From an uncultured Eubacteriales bacterium (GTDB lineage Bacteria; Bacillota; Clostridia; Oscillospirales; Acutalibacteraceae), in the NCBI GenBank assembly GCA_934541115.1, contig CAKTDF010000027.1, positions 1-25,875 of the forward strand: a stretch of DNA of 25,875 bases. Reading direction: 5' to 3'. This document shows positions 19,945 through 25,875 of this stretch, piece after piece; within the stretch, counting starts at the first letter, position 1; each line of letters begins with the position of its first letter. The notes beneath the pieces were generated by a model. The model ran no database searches. It was not told the DNA's origin and was given only the letters and a program-made list of their open reading frames with translations. The translations under genes and the position numbers were made by a program.

Positions 19945-22848
19945 TCAAGCCACCTTCCTTTTTTGCTTTTTCTTTTCGATTTTCTTTCTTACTACTATGT
20001 ATCCAATGAGAACCGCCGCAACAGCAGCAAAGCCCAATGCAATCCAAAGCAGGAATGAATTGTCAACAAGCTTTCCGTATCCGTTTTCTCCCGCACGATA
20101 TTTTTCATCATATCTTCCGTCGCCGTCAGTGTCAACATTAAGCTGTGTTTTTCCGCTGCGCTCGGTCGAAGTATCGATAACGGTCTGCTTTGTTATTGGG
20201 ATTCTTTTGAATCTTCTCAAATCCGTGTAATCACCGTCGTCATTCATGAACCCTATGGTATAGTCCATCTTGCCGCGACCGGTTCCCGTTATTCGTATGT
20301 CATAGTCCGCTCCGCTTTTCAGCCTGAGCGTCTTTATTGTGTCGTCGCTGTCCTGCTGCTGTTCAACAGTCAGCACGCCAAACGTTGTTCTGGCATTATA
20401 ATTATCATCTGCCGAGGAAAGCGTTTCTCCGTTGTGGGTAACCTCGACCGAAACCGGACATGCAACACGAACATAAACATACTGCTGACCGTTCAACTGG
20501 TCTGCAATATCATTGAAGAAAGCCGTCAGATTCACTGCGCTGTCAACTTCAAAGTGGCAGCCGTCGCTTGCAAGTTTTTCCATGAGCGCCTGCGGAGCCG
20601 ATTTATCGCTGACATTTTCAAAAAAGCCGAGAGTATAAATATATATTCCTTTATCTTTCAGGCTGTTTGCATAAGAAACCAGCTCGTCTCCGACTCTGCC
20701 CTCATTAGGCTCACCGTCACTCATCAGAACAATAATCTTTTTTCGTGCCTCGCTCTCCTCGAGCAACCTTTCCGCATAGCTGAGACCCATGTCGATACTG
20801 GTTCCGCCGCCGGCGTCAATTTCATCAATCGCATCGTTCAAAACCAAACTGTTCATGCTGAAATCCGAACGTTCGGTTGCCATGCTGTTATAGGTAACAA
20901 GTGAAATTGCCGCATCCTGTGCAAGGATATTTCCCACAAACTGTTCGGCAGCTGTTTTTGTTTCATTAAGCGGTGCACCCACCATACTGCCCGAATTGTC
21001 AAGAACCAAAACAATGTCCTTTTCAGAAGAGGTCTGACGAACATTTTTCGGAATTTCAACATCTTTTCCGAACAGTCTGAGGAGGTCTGCGTCGGTGTAG
21101 CTTGCAACGAGCTTTTTGCTCGACTCCGGCAAAAAGCCGAGAGAATAATCTGAATTATCCGCCTCGAGCATCTTCACATCGGCAAGATATCCTGCAATTT
21201 TTTTGTTGCTCTTTTCAAGCTCGGCAATCGCAGCCTTTGCGTTCTCTTTATTCTTTACATCTTCAAGCGAACCGATTGTTGCGGCTCTGGTAATATAGGC
21301 AGATTTCAGATATGTATAGGCATATCTTGAAAGCTTATATGCATTTGCCACAGTCATCATTTCCTGATTATTGTGCACGGAACACCGATAATCAACGTAT
21401 CCTAAATATGCACTGTCAAGAAATGCGGTTGAATAAATTGCCAGCTCCGCATTGTCTGCGGAACTGAGTCCGTCTCTGATAAACGGAATCAGATTGCTTG
21501 CCAAATCCCATGCAAGCAGCAGGAGCGTTGCCGGTCCTCCCAATACAGACGATAACGACACGCCTGCCATATCCTGTATAATGTCAAGCGCATTATTTTT
21601 GAGATAACTGGCAACCGAATATGTGAGTATGTCCGATTCAAGCACTTTTGAATAGTCCCTCATTGCTTTAACCATGTTATTGAGGCTTTCTCGATCGTCG
21701 GTATATGTGGACGTAAAGGACTGGAGGGCATTGATGGCATATGAATCCCGATTTGCATACTCTCCGAGGTATCCGACAAACTCAACAACTTTTCCGAGAA
21801 CGCTGAATGTCTTTGTTACTTCGGAGATTGCGCCTTGAACCTCCTGCGCAGCATTTGCTATGTCGGTGAACAAGCCTTGTTCATCAAGCAGATTTTCAAG
21901 CTGTTCGTATTTTATGTTATATTGCTGCAGGGCGGAATTGTTTTCCTTAATTTTTCCAAAGAGATTCTGACACTCCTCAAAGAGCCTGCCGACATCGCTG
22001 TCATAGTCGTCGCCTATCATTTTAAGGGCGTCTGCAAGCTTTCCGTCATCGCCGAGAACATCTGTAAAAAGAGAAATGCGTTCATTCGTTTCTTTGAGCT
22101 CATCGCTTGAATTTGTGCAGAAGAGCTTTGCAAACTTTTCACCGAATTTGGTGTCAAGCGAGGTTGTCTTAGCTGCATATGCCTCAATGATCGCCAGCCA
22201 CGACGCACCTTCAAAAGTAATCAGACCGTTGAGCATATTTATGAACCGACTCAAAACCGAAACGACCGATGCCCTCAATTCAGAGTCATACAGGTCCGTA
22301 AAATAGTTATAGAAAATATCGTCATGATTTTTTCCTATGTATGAAAGCGTGTCAAGAAGGTCCAATGTGGGCATCTCAATAGTAACATAGTCCCCGGTCG
22401 CGGAAACAAGCAGGTTGCTTCCCATGGAGAAAAGCATATATTTGAGAGGAACCCAAATGCCATCGTCGTTTTTGACTGTTTCACACGGTCCGGTGTACTC
22501 AATAAGCGTTCCGAAGCTGCGGCAAAGTACTGTTTTTGAGTTGTATCTGAAGACCGACAGTCTGTCAATTGTTTCGCCTTTTCCGTTGTTTGAAATTGCA
22601 ATTCCGTCATTGCTGAGCTTTACATTGCAGCCGAGACGGGAGCCGAGCTGCTCGGCGTCGGCAAGAACATAATTGTCTTTCACAAGCACTCTGAGATGTT
22701 CTATGACACCTCCGTTACCGGCATATTCAACCGGCAACGAAGCATAAAACATTTCGCTTTCCGTTCCGGAAATAGGTTCTGCGGCAGCCGTTGAAACCGT
22801 TGTAAAAATTAGGAGAACGGCAAGGAAAACACTGATTACTTTTTTCAT
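19945..22848 (-). CDS. large surface-anchored VWA-domain protein
   Basis: A 967-residue exported protein. Order: signal peptide (KKVISVFLAVLLIFTTVSTA); about residues 35-150 resembling the copper amine oxidase-like stalk domain (LRVLVKDNYVLADAEQL, GIWVPLKYMLFSMG); a long helical region (about 150-600) of unknown type; a von Willebrand factor A domain with a complete MIDAS (DNSGS at about 616, the GGGTSID threonine at about 681, SDGEPNEG at about 711); a beta-rich tail; a C-terminal membrane helix (about 930-952) and a basic end KKIEKKKQKRKVA that stays inside. VWA domains bind metal and partner proteins. Its start overlaps the preceding zinc-ribbon gene by ATGA, and the next gene begins 2 nt after its stop, so the three are one operon. 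There is no ATPase or MoxR nearby. Confidence 0.92.
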   Translation of the reverse strand: MKKVISVFLAVLLIFTTVSTAAAEPISGTESEMFYASLPVEYAGNGGVIEHLRVLVKDNYVLADAEQLGSRLGCNVKLSNDGIAISNNGKGETIDRLSVFRYNSKTVLCRSFGTLIEYTGPCETVKNDDGIWVPLKYMLFSMGSNLLVSATGDYVTIEMPTLDLLDTLSYIGKNHDDIFYNYFTDLYDSELRASVVSVLSRFINMLNGLITFEGASWLAIIEAYAAKTTSLDTKFGEKFAKLFCTNSSDELKETNERISLFTDVLGDDGKLADALKMIGDDYDSDVGRLFEECQNLFGKIKENNSALQQYNIKYEQLENLLDEQGLFTDIANAAQEVQGAISEVTKTFSVLGKVVEFVGYLGEYANRDSYAINALQSFTSTYTDDRESLNNMVKAMRDYSKVLESDILTYSVASYLKNNALDIIQDMAGVSLSSVLGGPATLLLLAWDLASNLIPFIRDGLSSADNAELAIYSTAFLDSAYLGYVDYRCSVHNNQEMMTVANAYKLSRYAYTYLKSAYITRAATIGSLEDVKNKENAKAAIAELEKSNKKIAGYLADVKMLEADNSDYSLGFLPESSKKLVASYTDADLLRLFGKDVEIPKNVRQTSSEKDIVLVLDNSGSMVGAPLNETKTAAEQFVGNILAQDAAISLVTYNSMATERSDFSMNSLVLNDAIDEIDAGGGTSIDMGLSYAERLLEESEARKKIIVLMSDGEPNEGRVGDELVSYANSLKDKGIYIYTLGFFENVSDKSAPQALMEKLASDGCHFEVDSAVNLTAFFNDIADQLNGQQYVYVRVACPVSVEVTHNGETLSSADDNYNARTTFGVLTVEQQQDSDDTIKTLRLKSGADYDIRITGTGRGKMDYTIGFMNDDGDYTDLRRFKRIPITKQTVIDTSTERSGKTQLNVDTDGDGRYDEKYRAGENGYGKLVDNSFLLWIALGFAAVAAVLIGYIVVRKKIEKKKQKRKVA

Positions 22849-23696
22849 CTGCCTGTCACCTCTTTCTGGAGGAGCGCATAAAGCTCGCCGTATTCCGTAA
22901 TAAAGCCGCCCGTTATGGCGTCAAGGAACTGTTCGGTTTGATAATTGAATACAAGATTTCCGTCAACCTCCTCAAAGGTGACCTCAACCTCGGTTTCTTT
23001 CATTTGTGCCGCCGTAATGTGTTCAATGAGCTTTTTTTCCAGTTCTTCACGACTCTCCACATCGGTAATTCCGGTTAAAGAGTCCTTCATGTCCGGGGCA
23101 CTGACTTTATATTTGACGCTGTCTTTTCCGATTCTTCCGACAGTAACGGTGGTTCTTTCAAGAATCTTTGCAATAAATCCGTCCTTGTTAAAAGTATCAT
23201 TCCCGCTCTGATCGTCAAAAGTGATTCCGAACTCGTCTTCAACCTGCTGTTCAAGGGCACTCTTCTTTTTTCCGAAAATCAAACGGTTGATTTCCTCAAC
23301 ATCATGCTCTGAAAAAGCGGTCTCAATCTTTTTTGCCTCGCTCCTGTCTGAAAGCTTGTCAACAATATAAGCAACCGCAGGGGATATCACGGGAACATTC
23401 ACAACATTAAAATATGAAAGCGCCGCAATAATGCCCACAGCCAAAACACCCAACGCCAAAACTGCCGCCAAAAGCTTGAGGAAAAAGCGCTTAACTTTTT
23501 GTCCTGTGGTGAGTGCAGCATGCTTGGCGCGCTTTTTTTCGGCTTTTATCTCTTTTTTTGAAAGCTTTTTCTCTGCTTTATGCGCAGGCTTCACCTTTTC
23601 TTTTTGAGGATTTGCTGTTACCGTTTTATCACAGTTGGGGCAAAGACCGGTTTTTTCATCAATCGGACTGCCGCATTTTCCGCAGAATTTTGCCAT
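22845..23696 (-). CDS. zinc-ribbon membrane protein, first gene of the VWA operon
   Basis: A 283-residue protein with a zinc ribbon (C5, C8, C19, C22), a very basic linker (about 31-70, many Lys) that favours an inside location, a membrane helix (about 74-97) and an extracytoplasmic part of about 185 residues rich in acidic residues. The outer part repeats short alternating segments (EHDVEEINRLIFG; KVSAPDMKDSLTG; EVTFEEVDGNLVFNY), perhaps an NTF2-like or related alpha+beta fold; I do not recognise it with certainty. The ribosome site AAAGGAGTGAGG precedes the start. Its stop TGA overlaps the ATG of the VWA gene. It lies 32 bp from a 233-bp inverted-repeat element that separates it from the upstream paralogs. 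Confidence 0.88.
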   Translation of the reverse strand: MAKFCGKCGSPIDEKTGLCPNCDKTVTANPQKEKVKPAHKAEKKLSKKEIKAEKKRAKHAALTTGQKVKRFFLKLLAAVLALGVLAVGIIAALSYFNVVNVPVISPAVAYIVDKLSDRSEAKKIETAFSEHDVEEINRLIFGKKKSALEQQVEDEFGITFDDQSGNDTFNKDGFIAKILERTTVTVGRIGKDSVKYKVSAPDMKDSLTGITDVESREELEKKLIEHITAAQMKETEVEVTFEEVDGNLVFNYQTEQFLDAITGGFITEYGELYALLQKEVTGR

Positions 23697-23727
23697 TTTT
23701 CCTCACTCCTTTAATCAATCGGCTGCT

Positions 23728-23960
23728 TAAGCTGAGGAGAGCCTATCCCAATGCGCCTGAAGAATTTGTTTTCCGACACATTGCGGCTCTTTTTGTCCCA
23801 CAATACGAAAGTATTGCCTCGCCAAGGAAGAACCACACTGCACCAAAAACAAATCCATCTGGTGTAAAGCAGTTTTTTAAGAGCAAATTTTTCCTTAATA
23901 CGCAGTATCGGTGAAAATTTGCCTTAAAAAACCGCATTGCGTTCGACTCTCCTCAGCTTA
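23728..23960. mobile_element. 233-bp MITE-like element with terminal inverted repeats
   Basis: TAAGCTGAGGAGAG (23728-23741) and its exact complement CTCTCCTCAGCTTA (23947-23960) bound a stretch without genes. If TA is counted as target duplication, the ends are AGCTGAGGAGAG, as for IS630/mariner-type elements (inference). Inside are a GNRA hairpin CAATAC-GAAA-GTATTG (23801-23816) and a long imperfect hairpin (23869-23935) built from AGTTTTTTAA..GCAAATTTT and its near-complement. It sits 4 bp downstream of the stop of the gene at 23965-24606. No transposase is present, so it would be non-autonomous. A structured non-coding RNA or complex terminator is the alternative. Confidence 0.65.
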
Positions 23961-23964
23961 CATG

Positions 23965-24606
23965 TTAAAAATCACAAATGACCTTCCATTTGCCTTTAAC
24001 TTTAATAACTAACATCTCCAATTCTTCGGTATCGGAGCGACCGTCACCGCTTATTGTCACATTAAGATGGTATTCCCATATGCCCTTAACGTTATTTTCG
24101 TTCTTTAACTCCTCAATCTCACTGTCGTCCGACGTCTTTAAAGCGTCTACTTTTTCCGCAATATCATAATCAATTGAATAGCGGTCACCATAGTCGCCCT
24201 TAATGTCACTGACCACAAGTCTGTAAACAATATAGAACTCATCCTCGTTCACTTCTTCGCCAATATCGAGCGGAGCAAGTTCAACCATTGCTTCAACATC
24301 GCCTTTTTCAAAAGCCCTCATAAATTTTTTGACGGCCTTATCCGGTCCCGAGCCTGAAAAAGCCGCAATGAGTACAATCACAACCACGGCCACAGCCGCA
24401 ACGGGGAGAAGAACTTTTACGTTAATCTTCTTTTTTTCTGAAGCGGGTCTTGTCGGGTCAAAGTTCTTCGGCAACGCTGCCCCGGGATTATAACCGTTCT
24501 GCACAGCCGTCGGCTGTGACGGAGTCTTCATCGGTTTTCCGCATTCCGGACAGAAAGCTGCTCCGTCTTCCATCTTACATCCACAATTTCCACAAAATTT
24601 TGCCAT
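23965..24606 (-). CDS. zinc-ribbon membrane protein with NTF2-like outer domain
   Basis: A 213-residue protein: zinc ribbon (C5, C8, C19, C22; an extra C10), a Pro/Asn-rich linker, KKK, one membrane helix (about 65-84) and an outer domain. That domain starts SGPDKAVKKFMRAFEKGD and ends VIKVKGKWKVICDF, the layout of NTF2-like/DUF4878 domains. It is paralogous to the neighbour at 24659, with matching domain start, DRYSIDYDI/GRHYSIDYEI centre and last strand. The start follows AAAGGAGAG. The MITE-like element lies directly after its stop, so transcription into the VWA operon may be broken or altered there. Confidence 0.9.
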   Translation of the reverse strand: MAKFCGNCGCKMEDGAAFCPECGKPMKTPSQPTAVQNGYNPGAALPKNFDPTRPASEKKKINVKVLLPVAAVAVVVIVLIAAFSGSGPDKAVKKFMRAFEKGDVEAMVELAPLDIGEEVNEDEFYIVYRLVVSDIKGDYGDRYSIDYDIAEKVDALKTSDDSEIEELKNENNVKGIWEYHLNVTISGDGRSDTEELEMLVIKVKGKWKVICDF

Positions 24607-24658
24607 GATTTTTCTCTCCTTTTAAATTTGATATTTTTATATTACATCTATAATGCGA

Positions 24659-25306
24659 TTACAGACCGAATAAAACCTTCCACTTTCCGTCTTCTTTGAG
24701 AACCAAAGCGCCGATTTCATCATCTGTTGAACCGTAAGAGCCTTTGAACGTAACGTTCATTTCATAGAGCCAGCCCTCTTTGATTTGGTATCGATTCTTC
24801 AGCTTTTTAGCCATAATGAAATCCCTGTCATCAATGGTGCTGTTAATAAAGTCCTTTTTTTCGGTAATCTCATAGTCAATTGAATAGTGCCGTCCGCATT
24901 CTTCCCGAGCCATCTCAACAAATTCTTCGTAATAGCCCTCAACGGTGCTTCTTGAAGTCATGTTATAATTAAGTATTGCCTCGGGCAGCATTTCTCCGAG
25001 CGTTTCAATATCGCCTTTTTCAAGTGCCCTCACAACTTTTTTGAGTGCCCCGTCCGGCCCGGATCCGCCGGAAAAAGCATTGACAGCAACCACTGCCACA
25101 ATCACTATCGCCACAACGGGAAGAAGCAGCTTTAAGCCGAGTAATTTTTTTCCTGCGGCAGGTTTCGGATTAAAATCGGATCCGCCTGTCGGGGGAGTGT
25201 AAGAGTTCTGCGCTTCCGGCTGCAGTGATGATTTCGTTCCGCAATTCGGGCAAAACGCTGCGCCGTCATTCATCTGCTGTCCGCAGTTTCTGCAATATTT
25301 TGACAT
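24659..25306 (-). CDS. zinc-ribbon membrane protein, paralog of the next gene
   Basis: A 215-residue protein: zinc ribbon (C5, C8, C19, C22), a Pro/Gly-rich linker, one membrane helix (about 57-79) and an outer NTF2-like/DUF4878-type domain (SGPDGALKKVVRALEKGDIE at its start, LVLKEDGKWKVLFGL at its end). The ribosome site GCGAGGGG lies 5 nt before the ATG. It is separated by 52 bp from the paralog at 23965, probably in the same transcript. The outer domain probably binds a ligand or protein partner, but nothing in the sequence says which. Confidence 0.9.
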   Translation of the reverse strand: MSKYCRNCGQQMNDGAAFCPNCGTKSSLQPEAQNSYTPPTGGSDFNPKPAAGKKLLGLKLLLPVVAIVIVAVVAVNAFSGGSGPDGALKKVVRALEKGDIETLGEMLPEAILNYNMTSRSTVEGYYEEFVEMAREECGRHYSIDYEITEKKDFINSTIDDRDFIMAKKLKNRYQIKEGWLYEMNVTFKGSYGSTDDEIGALVLKEDGKWKVLFGL

Positions 25307-25568
25307 AGCTTCCCCTCGCTTTTATCTGTATTTCGCAAATAAATCGATTACAAAAGCACTGACCAAACGGAAAGCCTCACTATCCGTTTGATCAAAATTT
25401 AATGCCAAAGCAATACCGCACAAATGCGGCGAATGCCTTTCTTGAATCTGTGCTCCGTCAAGCCGCACCAAAAAACCTCGCCTTGCGTCGGCAAGACTGC
25501 AAATTTTTTTGCACAGCCTGACGAAAAATCTTACTCCTGCACCGCACACCTCGATGTGCGGTGCTGCC
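25307..25568 (-). other. gap with a strong hairpin and a doubtful reading frame
   Basis: On the minus strand GCACCGCACA and TGTGCGGTGC (25564-25555 and 25548-25539) form a perfect 10-bp hairpin right after the stop of the zinc-ribbon gene. It is followed 10 nt later by a TTTTT, so termination is possible but not ideal. Small hairpins follow (CTTGC/GCAAG, CCGCA/TGCGG). A reading frame ends at 25322, but it overlaps the zinc-ribbon gene in another frame and has no ribosome site; I do not call it a gene. Confidence 0.4.
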
Positions 25569-25875
25569 TTAAATCTTTCTTCCGCAGTTTGTACAGAACG
25601 AGAGACCCGGTGCAATGGGTTTTCCACAACCGGGACATCTTCTCTCTGAATTGACAGGCGTTCCGCAATTTGTGCAGAAAGACAATCCCGGCGCAACGGG
25701 TCTTCCGCAGCCGCGGCAGATTCTACCCTCGCTTTGAGGTTTGGCAACATTTCCTACCGGTGTTCCGCATACGGTGCAGAATGAAAAGCCTGCCGGTATG
25801 CTGCTGTTGCAGCGCGGGCATATCTTGGTGTCTGCGCCTGCGCTTTCCTCAACAACGGGTTCGGGTGCCGGCTCT
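25569..25875 (-). CDS. multi-zinc-ribbon protein, C-terminal part, cut by the window edge
   Basis: Reading from the right edge (first full codon at 25874) the minus strand stays open for 101 codons to a TAA at 25571-25569. The peptide has three zinc ribbons in tandem. The first is CPRCNSSIPAGFSFCTVCG; the next two are near-identical, CRGCGRPVAPGLSFCTNCG and CPGCGKPIAPGLSFCTNCG, each CxxC-x10-CxxC, after an acidic Pro/Glu/Ala linker. It ends GRKI with no membrane helix, so any membrane part must be N-terminal, outside the window. The ribbons resemble the single N-terminal ribbons of the four downstream proteins, but here they are at the C-terminus. No start is visible. Confidence 0.85.
   Translation of the reverse strand, partial: EPAPEPVVEESAGADTKICPRCNSSIPAGFSFCTVCGTPVGNVAKPQSEGRICRGCGRPVAPGLSFCTNCGTPVNSERRCPGCGKPIAPGLSFCTNCGRKI

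Noticed and set aside
23743..23937. 64-codon minus-strand open frame in the inverted-repeat element
   Set aside because: It lies inside a hairpin-rich element and has no start signals.
25322..25750. 142-codon minus-strand open frame near the right edge
   Set aside because: Half of it overlaps the triple zinc-ribbon gene in another frame; its ATG has no ribosome site and the peptide matches nothing that I know.

Overview
The window looks like chromosomal DNA of a gut-type anaerobic Clostridia (Oscillospiraceae/Ruminococcaceae-like; this is inference). The grounds are moderate-to-low GC, strong AAGGAGG-type ribosome binding sites, TTGACA/TATAAT promoters, a rubrerythrin, a DegV protein, an InlB-type repeat protein and many zinc-ribbon membrane proteins. 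I see no phage, conjugation, transposase, CRISPR or rRNA genes. One tRNA (anticodon CAT) lies at the left edge, and one gene runs off the right edge.

Layout. (1) 1-127: a minus-strand tRNA with its promoter. (2) 531-4688: a plus-strand cluster of two closely similar AMP-forming acyl-activating enzymes, separated by a 106-aa beta-rich protein and followed by a 79-aa helical protein. (3) 4782-5957: a complete regulatory unit with a sigma-A promoter, a SAM-clan riboswitch without P4, an antiterminator, an intrinsic terminator, and then a rubrerythrin fused in frame behind an unrecognised N-terminal domain. (4) 6026-9841: two minus-strand MFS/GPH-type transporters, each with a large extra loop at a different place. 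(5) 10038-12100: a minus-strand AMP-dependent ligase whose 3' end overlaps an acyl carrier protein gene. (6) 12174-16641: a secreted InlB-repeat protein, uridine kinase, an iron-type alcohol dehydrogenase and DegV, separated by clear terminators. (7) 16642-17551: about 900 bp without genes, holding four copies of a repeat, two of them as a 36-bp perfect inverted pair. (8) 17552-18971: glutamine synthetase with its promoter. (9) 19208-25875: a minus-strand cluster of five zinc-ribbon proteins and one large VWA surface protein, interrupted by a 233-bp element with terminal inverted repeats.

How the genes may work together. The acyl-activating enzymes of regions 2 and 5 share a 7-mer (GTTAATA) in pairs in their upstream regions, so they may belong to one acyl-activation regulon. 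The ligase/ACP pair of region 5 looks like a loading enzyme and its carrier. In region 9 the zinc-ribbon/VWA/zinc-ribbon trio is tightly coupled (ATGA overlap, then a 2-nt gap). With the paralogous zinc-ribbon genes upstream it is the best candidate here for an undescribed cell-envelope system. The riboswitch-rubrerythrin unit is the best-supported unusual regulatory arrangement.
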